The notes under the pieces: model-generated
The model's database searches: none
Told to the model about the DNA's origin: nothing
Seen by the model: the letters and a program-made list of their open reading frames with translations, nothing else
Assembly (NCBI GenBank): GCA_902558395.1
Contig: CACEDS010000002.1
Coordinates: 162,043-197,228 of the forward strand
Source of the DNA: an uncultured SAR86 cluster bacterium
GTDB lineage: Bacteria; Pseudomonadota; Gammaproteobacteria; Magnimaribacterales; D2472
Length of the DNA stretch: 35,186 nt
Direction of reading: 5' to 3'
In this document: in pieces, positions 25,107 to 33,406 of the stretch
Position numbering within the stretch: the first letter of the stretch is position 1
Layout: each line of letters opens with the position of its first letter
Made by a program: the position numbers and the translations under genes

Positions 25107-26192
25107 ATGAACAATCCTGAAATATTTAATCAAAACATATTAAATCAAATTACCTCAGAGATTGTTGTCCTTGATAAAGATTTGAAAGTTGTTTGGATCA
25201 ACGATTCGGCAATTACAAATAACTGGAAAATATCAGATGAGAATACTGATATAAATTCTCAGTTTTCATTTCAAACCAATGCCGAATTAAAGCAATTAAT
25301 AGATGACTGTATTGATACTGGAAATACAATCATCAAAAGAGATTTCAAATTAGAAAAAGACAATGAAAAATATAGAATTGTAGATTTGACGGTAAATTGG
25401 TCTGAATCAGATCAATTGCTAATTTTAGAAGTTTTGTGCGTCGACAATTTACATAAAATTATTGATTCATCAAAAGTTTTTTCGACTCAAAAAATTGCAG
25501 CAAACTTAGCAAGAACATTAGCGCACGAAGTCAAGAATCCATTATCCGGGATAAAAGGTAGTGCACAAATCTTGATGAACAAACTTAATGATGATTTTTC
25601 AAAAAAATTTCTAGATATCATTATCAATGAAACAGAAAGATTGAATAATATTGTTACAAAAATACTCACGCCTCCAAAAAAACCAAAGCTGGAATTATTT
25701 AATATTCATTCAGCACTTGAAAAAGTATTTGCTTTATCGCAAGCCGATGAATATGAGAATTTAAAAATCCAAAGAGACTATGATCCAAGCATACCTGAGG
25801 TTTATGGAGATGAAGATCTTTTTATACAAGCCATTCTTAATATTTTTAAAAATGCTCAACAAGCATTAACTTTAACTGAAGAGCCTCTCATAACTATTAA
25901 ATCAAGAGTTACATATAGCCAGCCTATTAATGGTGTTATTCATTCAACTTTGTGTGAAGTAAGTATTATTGATAATGGACCGGGAATTCCACAGGACATT
26001 CAAGAGCAAATTTTCTTTCCTATGGTTTCATCAAAAGAAAGTGGGTCTGGGCTTGGTCTATCTATCTCTCAAGATATTATTAGAATTCATGGAGGAGCGA
26101 TATCTTTCAAAAGTGAATCGAGTGGAACAACTTTCTCAATTTTAGTTCCTATTAATATTGAATCCATAAGCGAGGAAGTAAAAAGTGCATAA
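25107..26192 (+). CDS. ntrB: Nitrogen regulation sensor histidine kinase NtrB
   Basis: NtrB (GlnL) is the soluble PII-controlled kinase/phosphatase of NtrC. The 361-residue protein has an N-terminal PAS-like domain (about 10-115), the dimerisation/phosphoacceptor motif TLAHEVKNPLSGIKGSAQIL with His140, and the HATPase motifs: N-box ILNIFKNAQQAL, G1 IIDNGPGIP and G2 GSGLGLSISQDI. There are no membrane segments, as expected. ATG 25107 lies just past the hairpin whose right arm holds AAGGAG. It overlaps ntrC by 8 bases. PII protein (GlnB) is not in this window. Confidence 0.95.
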   Translation: MNNPEIFNQNILNQITSEIVVLDKDLKVVWINDSAITNNWKISDENTDINSQFSFQTNAELKQLIDDCIDTGNTIIKRDFKLEKDNEKYRIVDLTVNWSESDQLLILEVLCVDNLHKIIDSSKVFSTQKIAANLARTLAHEVKNPLSGIKGSAQILMNKLNDDFSKKFLDIIINETERLNNIVTKILTPPKKPKLELFNIHSALEKVFALSQADEYENLKIQRDYDPSIPEVYGDEDLFIQAILNIFKNAQQALTLTEEPLITIKSRVTYSQPINGVIHSTLCEVSIIDNGPGIPQDIQEQIFFPMVSSKESGSGLGLSISQDIIRIHGGAISFKSESSGTTFSILVPINIESISEEVKSA

Positions 26193-27561
26193 AATTTGGG
26201 TATCTGATGATGACAATGCAATAAGGATAATCTTAGAAGAAAGTCTTAGCTCTTCTGGCTTTGATGTTAAAACTTTTTCATCTGGTGATGATGTTGTGAA
26301 TGAGTTGAAGAATGATAAGCCTGATTTAATTCTTACAGATGTCCAGATGCCAGGCATGCTTGGTTATGATTTACTCAAGCATATAAATGATAATTATGAA
26401 GATATCCCAGTCATAATTATGACTGCATTTACTGATATGCAAGCCGCAGTAGATTCATACGGTGGGGGTGCATTTGAATATATGCCAAAGCCGTTTGATC
26501 TTGATGATGCTATTCAGATTATAAACAGAGCTCTTGAAGATAAGCCAAAGACCAAAGGACTTAAGTCAAAACCTAAAACAGATATTATTGGAGAATCAGC
26601 TTCTATGCAGGCTGTTTTTAGAGCCATAGGCAAGCTATCAACAACAACAGCAACCGTTTTAGTTCAAGGTGAATCAGGGACTGGCAAAGAACTAATTGCA
26701 AAATCACTGCATAAAAATAGTCCAAGACACGACATGCCATTTATTGCTCTTAACATGGCCGATATTCCTAAAGAGCTTGTTGAATCTGAGCTATTTGGTC
26801 ATGAAAAGGGAGCTTTTACTGGAGCCGTTGACAGGCGCATAGGTAGATTTGAGCAAGCAAATGGTGGAACACTGTTTCTTGATGAAATTGGTGATATGCC
26901 ATTGGACTCTCAGACTAGGTTATTGAGAGTATTATCTAATAAAGAATTCTATAGGGTTGGTGGAGATAAACCAATAAAAGTAGATGTTCGAATTATTGCA
27001 GCCACTCACCAAAACCTTAATAACTTGGTATCTCAAAAATCATTCAGAGAAGATTTGTTTTATAGATTAAATGTTATAAAAATTAACGTTCCTCCTTTAA
27101 GAGATAGAAAGGAAGATATAGATGTTTTAACCAAATATTTCTTAAAAAATCATTCAGATTCCTTGGGTGAAGATTTAAGGGTCTTATCAAAAGAAGTTAT
27201 GGATGCCATAACAAAGTATGACTGGCCCGGTAATGTCAGACAGTTAGAAAATACATGTTATTGGTTAGCTTTAATGACACCAACTCAAAATGTAAAAGTT
27301 GAAGACTTACCTGAAGAAATTAAAGATCATGAAATCGCTGAAGTTCCATCTTCTTCTTGGGAAGAAGGTTTTAATAATTGGGTCACAAATGTTGCAACTT
27401 CTATAGACAAAGATCTGTTAGATATCGTAAATCCAAAAATAGAAAAAATCATAGTTAAAGCAGCCTTAGAAAAAAGTAATGGGAAAAAAAATGAGGCAGC
27501 TATTCTCTTAGGTCTTGGAAGAAATACTTTAGCAAAAAAAATGAAAGAACTTGGAATCTAA
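26185..27561 (+). CDS. ntrC: Nitrogen regulation response regulator NtrC
   Basis: NtrC (GlnG) is the sigma-54 activator phosphorylated by NtrB. The 458-residue protein has a receiver domain (phosphoacceptor Asp52 in LTDVQMPG, Lys102 in MPKPFD), an AAA+ domain with Walker A GESGTGKE (162-169), the sigma-54 contact loop GAFTGA (209-214), Walker [12 protein letters not shown] and the arginine-finger region, and a C-terminal Fis-type HTH ([21 protein letters not shown]). It starts with GTG at 26185 inside the end of ntrB. It is the natural activator of the sigma-54 glnII promoter upstream. Its stop overlaps the convergent rhodanese gene by 4 bases. Confidence 0.97.
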   Translation: MHKIWVSDDDNAIRIILEESLSSSGFDVKTFSSGDDVVNELKNDKPDLILTDVQMPGMLGYDLLKHINDNYEDIPVIIMTAFTDMQAAVDSYGGGAFEYMPKPFDLDDAIQIINRALEDKPKTKGLKSKPKTDIIGESASMQAVFRAIGKLSTTTATVLVQGESGTGKELIAKSLHKNSPRHDMPFIALNMADIPKELVESELFGHEKGAFTGAVDRRIGRFEQANGGTLFLDEIGDMPLDSQTRLLRVLSNKEFYRVGGDKPIKVDVRIIAATHQNLNNLVSQKSFREDLFYRLNVIKINVPPLRDRKEDIDVLTKYFLKNHSDSLGEDLRVLSKEVMDAITKYDWPGNVRQLENTCYWLALMTPTQNVKVEDLPEEIKDHEIAEVPSSSWEEGFNNWVTNVATSIDKDLLDIVNPKIEKIIVKAALEKSNGKKNEAAILLGLGRNTLAKKMKELGI

Positions 27562-27968
27562 ATTAGAGGCAGATTATCCATTCTCCAATTATTAATTCCA
27601 CCAGATAAAATTAAAGTATCCTTGTGTCCTAAATTTTGAAGCTTCTCGCCAGCATTTGCTGACTGGCTGCCGGTCTCGCAAATTAATACCAAAGATACGC
27701 CCTCATATTTTTTTATTTCATGAGCTCTATCGTCAAGATTTGCAAAAGGAATGTTAATAGATCCTGTAATATGACCGTCATCAAAATCAGCACCAGGTCT
27801 CAAATCAATCAGTTTTACCCTATTCTGATTCGTTAAATTTATTAAATCTTGAGCAGTAATTTTCTTTCCGCCTTTTTTAGCACTTGATCTTATTAATAAA
27901 ACTATTGCTACTAGAAGTGGAGCAGAATAATAATAATGCTCAATTAGAAATAAAATAAACCTATCCAT
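27558..27968 (-). CDS. Membrane-anchored rhodanese-domain protein (YibN-like)
   Basis: The 136-residue protein has one N-terminal membrane segment (about residues 12-27, YYYSAPLLVAIVLLIR) followed by a cytoplasmic rhodanese domain: LIDLRPGADFDDGHITGSINIPF and the active-site loop ICETGSQSANA with Cys97. Such proteins carry sulfane sulfur, but the acceptor is unknown. In E. coli the similar YibN lies next to gpmM; here it is divergent from gpmA, giving a comparable neighbourhood. Confidence 0.87.
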   Translation of the reverse strand: MDRFILFLIEHYYYSAPLLVAIVLLIRSSAKKGGKKITAQDLINLTNQNRVKLIDLRPGADFDDGHITGSINIPFANLDDRAHEIKKYEGVSLVLICETGSQSANAGEKLQNLGHKDTLILSGGINNWRMDNLPLI

Positions 27969-28015
27969 GCGTGTATTATCTATTAAAATGAAGTAAAAGT
28001 ATTACAAAATTAAAA

Positions 28016-28648
28016 ATGAAATCTAGAAATTTAATATTGGTAAGGCATGGTCAAAGTGAATGGAATGCAAAAAATCTTTTTACAGGATGGAAAGATCCAG
28101 GGCTTACTGATCAAGGAATTTCAGAGGCAAAAAATGCAGGCAAATTAATCTTAGAACAAAACATAGAATTTGATGTTATGTATACATCTATGCTTTCAAG
28201 AGCTCAAAAGACTGGAGATATTATTCTTGGAATTTTAAATCATAAAGAAATACCAATAATAAAAAATGAGGCACTAAACGAAAGACATTATGGAAGTCTA
28301 GCAGGTTTAAATAAAGATGATGCAAGGAAAAAATGGGGAAAGGAACAGGTTCATATATGGAGAAGATCATTTGACATACCGCCTCCCGACGGAGAAAGTC
28401 TCAAAGATACAGCTGATAGAGTGCTCCCATATTTTGAAGCTGAAATTATGCCAAAGGTTGTAAGTGGTTCAAGCATATTAATTGCAGCTCATGGAAATTC
28501 TCTAAGAGCTTTAATAATGAAATTAGATTCTATTTCACCAGAAGATATTGTTAAACTTGAAATTCCTACCGGAGCTCCAATTCAATATGAATTCACTATA
28601 GACGGCATTGTGAATAAAAAAACAAATCTTTATGAAAAACAATTGTGA
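28016..28648 (+). CDS. gpmA: 2,3-bisphosphoglycerate-dependent phosphoglycerate mutase
   Basis: GpmA interconverts 3- and 2-phosphoglycerate in glycolysis and gluconeogenesis through a phosphohistidine. [27 protein letters not shown] holds the phosphorylated His11, [16 protein letters not shown] and [14 protein letters not shown] are family signatures, and [11 protein letters not shown] carries the second catalytic His. At 210 residues it is the shorter form (E. coli 250; many alphaproteobacteria ~210). The last 17 bases overlap mutY in another frame. Confidence 0.95.
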   Translation: MKSRNLILVRHGQSEWNAKNLFTGWKDPGLTDQGISEAKNAGKLILEQNIEFDVMYTSMLSRAQKTGDIILGILNHKEIPIIKNEALNERHYGSLAGLNKDDARKKWGKEQVHIWRRSFDIPPPDGESLKDTADRVLPYFEAEIMPKVVSGSSILIAAHGNSLRALIMKLDSISPEDIVKLEIPTGAPIQYEFTIDGIVNKKTNLYEKQL

Positions 28649-29651
28649 TCAAGATTCTCAATTATCAAAACAAATAATTCGGTGGTATTTAAAAAACGGT
28701 AGAAGCAATCTCCCTTGGAGAAAAAATGTAACTGCTTATAGAGTTTGGATTTCAGAAATCATGTTACAACAAACTCAAGTAAAAACTGTAATTCCTTTCT
28801 TTAAAAAATTTATAAGTAAATACCCAAACCTCAAATCACTTTCTTCAGCTAATGAAGAAGAAATCTTAGCTTTGTGGACAGGGCTAGGATTTTATAGAAG
28901 AGCAATTAATATATATAAAGCAAAAGAAATTATCTTAAATGATTTTAAAAATAGATTTCCAAAATCATTTGATGACATTGTCAAGCTTCCAGGAATTGGT
29001 GAATCAACAGCTGGAGCAATAATGTCTTTAGCATATCAAATTCCATATCCCATACTGGACGCTAATGTGAAGAGAGTTATTTCAAGATATGAATTAGTTG
29101 ATAACGATTCAACTCATAAATCAAATAAAAAGTTATGGGATTTATCTAATAAACATACTCCAAGAAAAAATATTTTTTCATATACTCAAGGAATAATGGA
29201 TTTAGGTGCAACGATTTGTCATAACTCAAAACCAAACTGTGGCATCTGCCCTTTGCAAAAAGGTTGTAAAAGTGCCTTCAAAGTTAAAGCAACCAAAAAA
29301 GAAACAAAAAAACAAAACCCAACCAAAAAAATAAATTATGCTTTAGCAAGAAGTAACGATTCATTTTTATTATTTAAAAAATTAGAAGAATCATTTTGGG
29401 AGGGATTGTGGACACCGCTTGAATTAAATCCCAACTATCCCTTGCCATGGAAAGATGATATTGAAACATTAGAAGAGATTAGTATGAAACATAAGCTATC
29501 TCATCTTAATTTGGATATAAAAATAAATATTTATAGTTACAAAAAGATCTTTAAACTAAAAACTAATGAAAAATATAAATGGGTTAATAAGAGTAATATT
29601 CATAAATACGGTATGCCAAAGCCTATTAAGTCTATAATAGAAGAATTATGA
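28632..29651 (+). CDS. mutY: Adenine DNA glycosylase MutY
   Basis: MutY removes adenine mispaired with 8-oxoguanine. The 339-residue protein has the catalytic Glu42 in [10 protein letters not shown], the helix-hairpin-helix [12 protein letters not shown], catalytic Asp143 in ILDANVKRV, and a [4Fe-4S] loop with Cys196, Cys203, Cys206 and Cys212 (C-x6-C-x2-C-x5-C). A C-terminal NUDIX-like domain (about 230-339, with [12 protein letters not shown] and [15 protein letters not shown]) recognises 8-oxoG. mutY-yggX overlap as ATGA is as in E. coli. Confidence 0.96.
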   Translation: MKNNCDQDSQLSKQIIRWYLKNGRSNLPWRKNVTAYRVWISEIMLQQTQVKTVIPFFKKFISKYPNLKSLSSANEEEILALWTGLGFYRRAINIYKAKEIILNDFKNRFPKSFDDIVKLPGIGESTAGAIMSLAYQIPYPILDANVKRVISRYELVDNDSTHKSNKKLWDLSNKHTPRKNIFSYTQGIMDLGATICHNSKPNCGICPLQKGCKSAFKVKATKKETKKQNPTKKINYALARSNDSFLLFKKLEESFWEGLWTPLELNPNYPLPWKDDIETLEEISMKHKLSHLNLDIKINIYSYKKIFKLKTNEKYKWVNKSNIHKYGMPKPIKSIIEEL

Positions 29652-29917
29652 CAAAGAAAGTTTTTTGTAAAAAATATCAAAAAGAAATGATTGCTTTATC
29701 TATTCCTCCTATGCCTGGGCCAAAGGGAGTAGAAATACAAAGTAGCGTTTCTCAAGAAGCCTGGGATAAATGGAAGTCTCACCAAACAACATTGATAAAT
29801 GAAAAACACTTAGATATGTCTGATCCCGAGAATAGAAAGTGGTTAATTGAACAAATGGATAAATTTTTTAACAATGAAGATTATGAAAAAGCGTCTGGTT
29901 TCAAGGCGTTAGATTAA
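29648..29917 (+). CDS. yggX: Probable Fe(2+)-trafficking protein YggX
   Basis: The 89-residue protein matches YggX: an early VFCKKYQKEMIALSIPPMPGPKG with the single conserved Cys, VSQEAWDKWKSHQTTLINEKHL, and RKWLIEQMDKFFNNEDYEKASGF. YggX protects Fe-S enzymes and DNA from oxidative damage; it always tends to accompany mutY, whose Fe-S cluster it may help keep intact. ATGA overlap with mutY implies coupling. The 115 bases after it, up to the next gene, are very AT-rich and hold only a weak inverted repeat. Confidence 0.95.
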   Translation: MTKKVFCKKYQKEMIALSIPPMPGPKGVEIQSSVSQEAWDKWKSHQTTLINEKHLDMSDPENRKWLIEQMDKFFNNEDYEKASGFKALD

Positions 29918-30032
29918 AGAATATAAGCATTCAAAAAGATACCTCACACAACTCTAAAACATATTAAAACTTTAATTTTTTTCTAGTAAAAATTCTAATT
30001 TACAAAATAAAAAATTAGAGTTAAATTTAAGC

Positions 30033-32636
30033 ATGACTGAAAATACAAACTCAAAATTTCCATCAGAAGCAGATGTAGTCATAGTTGGTGTAGGCGGCAT
30101 TGTTGGCTCAATGATTGCATATTGGCTATCTGAATTGGGACAAAAAAATATAGTAGGATTAGAAAAATCCAGCGTAATACCATCAGATATTGCATCAACG
30201 GCTCACGCTTCTGATTTCGTTTATAACACTACTCATGACAAATTAGGCTGCTGGACAACAGCATATAGTCGAAAGTTTTATGAGGATAATGGCTTTTTCT
30301 TAAAGAAAGGTGGCTTAGAAATTTGCCGAAAAGGTGACGATGCTAGATGGGAAGAATTAAAAAGAAAGGTGGGATCTGGAAAGGCGTTTGGAACCAATGT
30401 ACGACTTATTTCAGCAGCTGAAGCTAAAGAAAAATTTCCATTGTTAGATGAAGAGTCTTTAATGGGTGCAATGTGGGATCCTGATGCTGGTTTAGTAATA
30501 CCGAGATCTCAAGATGTTGTGAGTTTTGCTGTTGAAAGTGCTAAAGATAAAGGAGCTTTAAAAACATTTACAGATACACCAGCAATAGATTTTGAAATTG
30601 AGAATGGACGGGTTACTGGTGTCAAAACTGATAAAGGGTTTATAAAAGCAGATAAAGTTGTAATTTGTTCAGGCATATGGGGGCCTTTGATGGGTAAAAA
30701 AGCTGGGGTTCCGGTTCCATTAATGCCGCTAGAGCATCCCTTATTATTTTTTGGACCACTTCCAGAAGCACAAGGCGCTGAAGATTTTCTTGTATACCCT
30801 CTTCTTCGCGATCAGGGCAACTCAGCGTATGTTAGAGATACTGGAAGACTTCATGGCGGAATGCTTGAGTGGGGTTTCTATGAAGACAAAGAACCGCGTC
30901 TAGTTGATCCTGAAGATATAGGCAATCCAGAGAAAACAATGGGCTCAGATTCGATGCGATATCTAGATTTAGAAGAAATAGCTGAGCCTTTAGAAAAAGC
31001 TTTTGAAACAACTCCAATACTAAATGAACTTGGTTGGGATGAAAGAAGTTCATTTAATGGCCTGTTGTCTGTTACTACTGATGCAGGATCTCTTATAGGA
31101 GAAAGTCCTGAAGTAAGAGGATTCTGGTTATGTGAAGCTGTTTGGGTCAAAGATGGTCCTGGATGCGCAAGACTATGTGCTGAACTTATGGTAAATGGTA
31201 AAACGCAAGTTGATATGCATTCATTTGATATTGCACGACTATACCCAGAGCAAAAAGAAAAAGAATTTGTTAAATCTAGAGCTTTTGAAAACTCTCAGAC
31301 TATTTATACTCCTGCTGTTCATCCTAGAGAGCCTTATATCTCTGAAAGAGAAAAATTTGTAAGCCCTTTTTATGAAAGAGAAAAAGAGCTTGGTGGATAT
31401 TTTGATAATGAAGTGGCCCGTTGGGAGCGAGCATTTGCATATGAAAGCAATAGAGAAAAACTCCAAGATTATTTAAAAGATATTCCAATTAGAGAAAATG
31501 AATGGGATAGTCGTCATGTGCCCTATCAGCTTGCAAATGCTGAGCATCTTGCGATGAGTGATTCTGTAGGAATGATAAACCTTTCCCATTTTCCAATTAT
31601 GGATATTGAAGGTCCAGATGCAGAGAAAATGCTTGAATATCTTTCAGTTGCTAAAGTCGGTGGCAATACCCCTATTGGAAAAGTTATATACACAAATTTT
31701 CTCGATGAAGATGGCGGTGTACATGCTGATTTAACAATATCAAGACTTGGTGATACAAAGTATAGAGTTGTAACAGGTGGTGCTGATGGAAATAGAGATT
31801 GGGTTACATTGCGTAATTATAGAGATGATAATAACCTTGATGCTGAAATCACAATTAGAACTCATGATATAGCTACTCTTGGTTTGTGGGGTCCAAAAGC
31901 TGAAGATGCATTAGGAAATTTTGTTGATGCAGATGAAATTAGTTTAGAGAATTTTCCATTTGTAACAGCAAAAAATTTAACTCTTAATTTATCGGGCGGA
32001 AAAACTATTGATGTCTGGGCTGCAAGAATATCCTATGTTGGTGAAAACGGTTGGGAAATTTATCTCAACAATAATAGCGATGAAGGTTTAGCATTATATG
32101 ATTCATTACTTGAGGTTGGAGTAATTCCAGTTGGAATAGAAACCTATGCTAACAGCAGACGTCTTGAAAAAAGTTTTAGGCTTCAGGGCGCTGATCTAGA
32201 AACTGAATACAATGCATGTGAGGCAGCTATTCAAAGACCTCTTGTCAAAGAAGCAGATTTTCATGGAAAAGCTGCTCATTTAAAACATAGAGAAGAAGAT
32301 CCATGTGCAATTTTGTGTACTATGACTGTTGATGATCTCAATGTATCAGGAATTCCTAGATATCCTGTTGGAATTTCTCCAATAGTTGATCCAGCTACTG
32401 GAGAAGTCCCGGTGGATAGTAAAGGAAGAAGGTCATACACCACTGGAATGTCTTACTGCCCTTCTATAAAAGAATTTGTTGTAATGGGTTATTTGCCTGC
32501 TGAGCTTGCAAAAGAAGGTCAAAAGCTAGCCATAGAATACTTTAATGAAGATGGCGACGGTGTTTATCCTATTACGGTTAAAATAGTTGGCAAAGGTTCG
32601 CTTTATGATCCAGAAAATAAAAAGGTTCGAAGCTAA
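30033..32636 (+). CDS. FAD-dependent dehydrogenase fused to GcvT-type domain (dimethylglycine/sarcosine dehydrogenase-like)
   Basis: The 867-residue protein has an N-terminal DAO-type FAD domain (GVGGIVGS near 19-26; STAHAS with His58 at the place of the covalent-FAD His of dimethylglycine dehydrogenase), an FAO_M-like linker around 370-430, and a tetrahydrofolate-binding GcvT part from about 480 (NLSHFPIMDIEGPDAEKML; RRLEKSFRLQGADL; EADFHGKAAHL) to the C-terminus. Family members oxidatively demethylate N-methyl amines and pass the carbon to folate. The exact substrate (dimethylglycine, sarcosine or another methylated osmolyte) is not decidable. No other catabolic gene is adjacent, and no Shine-Dalgarno is seen. 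Confidence 0.85.
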   Translation: MTENTNSKFPSEADVVIVGVGGIVGSMIAYWLSELGQKNIVGLEKSSVIPSDIASTAHASDFVYNTTHDKLGCWTTAYSRKFYEDNGFFLKKGGLEICRKGDDARWEELKRKVGSGKAFGTNVRLISAAEAKEKFPLLDEESLMGAMWDPDAGLVIPRSQDVVSFAVESAKDKGALKTFTDTPAIDFEIENGRVTGVKTDKGFIKADKVVICSGIWGPLMGKKAGVPVPLMPLEHPLLFFGPLPEAQGAEDFLVYPLLRDQGNSAYVRDTGRLHGGMLEWGFYEDKEPRLVDPEDIGNPEKTMGSDSMRYLDLEEIAEPLEKAFETTPILNELGWDERSSFNGLLSVTTDAGSLIGESPEVRGFWLCEAVWVKDGPGCARLCAELMVNGKTQVDMHSFDIARLYPEQKEKEFVKSRAFENSQTIYTPAVHPREPYISEREKFVSPFYEREKELGGYFDNEVARWERAFAYESNREKLQDYLKDIPIRENEWDSRHVPYQLANAEHLAMSDSVGMINLSHFPIMDIEGPDAEKMLEYLSVAKVGGNTPIGKVIYTNFLDEDGGVHADLTISRLGDTKYRVVTGGADGNRDWVTLRNYRDDNNLDAEITIRTHDIATLGLWGPKAEDALGNFVDADEISLENFPFVTAKNLTLNLSGGKTIDVWAARISYVGENGWEIYLNNNSDEGLALYDSLLEVGVIPVGIETYANSRRLEKSFRLQGADLETEYNACEAAIQRPLVKEADFHGKAAHLKHREEDPCAILCTMTVDDLNVSGIPRYPVGISPIVDPATGEVPVDSKGRRSYTTGMSYCPSIKEFVVMGYLPAELAKEGQKLAIEYFNEDGDGVYPITVKIVGKGSLYDPENKKVRS

Positions 32637-32657
32637 TTAATTAAAAATTTAATCTTA

Positions 32658-32686
32658 ATGACATTGGGTAGAATCTTTTCTATAAT
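32658..32686 (+). promoter_or_regulatory. Sigma-70 promoter of tRNA-Phe
   Basis: ATGACA (32658-32663, five of six consensus bases), a 17-base spacer and a perfect TATAAT (32681-32686) are followed by a C-rich discriminator. The predicted start is 8-10 bases before the tRNA 5' end. This is one of the strongest promoters in the window, fitting a stable RNA gene. Confidence 0.75.
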
Positions 32687-32701
32687 CCTCTTTCATTTAT
32701 T

Positions 32702-32777
32702 GCCCAGATAGCTCAGTTGGTAGAGCAAAGGACTGAAAATCCTTGTGTCGGTGGTTCGATCCCACCTCTGGGCACCA
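32702..32777 (+). tRNA. tRNA-Phe (GAA anticodon)
   Basis: A complete 76-base tRNA with encoded CCA. The acceptor stem GCCCAGA pairs perfectly with TCTGGGC; the D loop AGCTCAGTTGGTAGAGC, the anticodon loop CTGAAAA with anticodon GAA, and the T arm GGTTCGATCCC are canonical. It closely resembles E. coli tRNA-Phe. It marks the border between core genes and the restriction-modification cassette; no duplicate of its 3' end is visible in the remaining 2.4 kb. Confidence 0.97.
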
Positions 32778-32805
32778 TTCTTACAGTATTCCATCTCATT
32801 TAGTG

Positions 32806-32833
32806 TTTTGAATACTAGGTTTAGTATTCAAAA
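32806..32833. repeat. Perfect 12-bp inverted repeat at the end of the nuclease gene
   Basis: TTTTGAATACTA (32806-32817) and TAGTATTCAAAA (32822-32833) form a 12-bp stem with loop GGTT. It overlaps the stop codon of the minus-strand nuclease gene and lies 29 bases beyond tRNA-Phe. Neither strand has a clean U run after it; it could still stop or slow convergent transcription, or be a relic of an insertion junction. Confidence 0.7.
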
Positions 32834-33361
32834 ATCAGATAAACCCAACTCATTCAATGGAATAAAATCAATGAAATATTTACATCCTACGTTTTCAATA
32901 TATTCAAAAACATCTCTATAAACATCCTGATTAAACCAGTCATTAAGAAGGTAATAATATTCAGTTTTTAAACCAGTTGGTTCTATTAATTTTTTATAAA
33001 CTGTTTTTTTAAAACTACAAGTTTGTAGTTTTTCATCTACTGACCCAGCACCTGCCTGATATTTTTTTTCTATTACATAAATAGTTTTATTTGAATGATT
33101 GTAAAAAATAGAATCAGGGAGATATTTTTTTGAGTTTATTGTTTTCCAATCTATGTTATGTTTTTGAAGAAAGAGATTATAAAACCCATGTTTTTCAAAA
33201 TATTCTCCTATCAACTTATCTTTTTGATAAACCTTATATCCTGCAACATTAAATGCAGGATTGTTTTGAAGAGATTCTAATAAGTCTGTTCTCCCCTCAA
33301 AAGATAGACCGTTTAAATTTGTTTTTGAACCACCACCAACTGTATTTGGTTTTTTTCGCAT
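32828..33361 (-). CDS. Putative restriction endonuclease with PD-(D/E)XK motif, 177 residues
   Basis: The protein has an N-terminal GGGSKTNLNGLSFEGRTDLLE segment and a PD-(D/E)XK core: Pro82-Asp83 in LPDSIFY and Glu98-Lys99-Lys100 in YVIEKKYQ, separated by 14 residues, followed by KLQTCSFKK. This fits a type II nuclease subunit. It follows two methyltransferases on the same strand, which supports a restriction role. It is far shorter than DpnII/MboI nucleases (about 280-290 residues) and I see no resemblance to them beyond the core. Cleavage specificity is unknown, with GATC only inferred from the methyltransferases. No Shine-Dalgarno precedes the ATG. Confidence 0.7.
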   Translation of the reverse strand: MRKKPNTVGGGSKTNLNGLSFEGRTDLLESLQNNPAFNVAGYKVYQKDKLIGEYFEKHGFYNLFLQKHNIDWKTINSKKYLPDSIFYNHSNKTIYVIEKKYQAGAGSVDEKLQTCSFKKTVYKKLIEPTGLKTEYYYLLNDWFNQDVYRDVFEYIENVGCKYFIDFIPLNELGLSDF

Positions 33362-33367
33362 AAATAA

Positions 33368-33376
33368 ATTATGCCA
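33368..33376 (-). promoter_or_regulatory. Putative extended -10 promoter of the nuclease gene
   Basis: On the minus strand TGG followed by CATAAT forms an extended -10 element whose predicted start falls on or next to the nuclease ATG at 33361. There is no -35 of note. This would produce a leaderless mRNA separate from the methyltransferase transcript. Confidence 0.35.
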
Positions 33377-33406
33377 TCAATATTAATTTGATTGGAGAGT
33401 ATGTTT

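Noticed and set aside
29975-30030. TCTAATTT/AAATTAGA inverted repeat before the flavoprotein gene as a regulatory hairpin
   Set aside because: Eight AT-rich base pairs with a ten-base loop are expected by chance in such AT-rich DNA.
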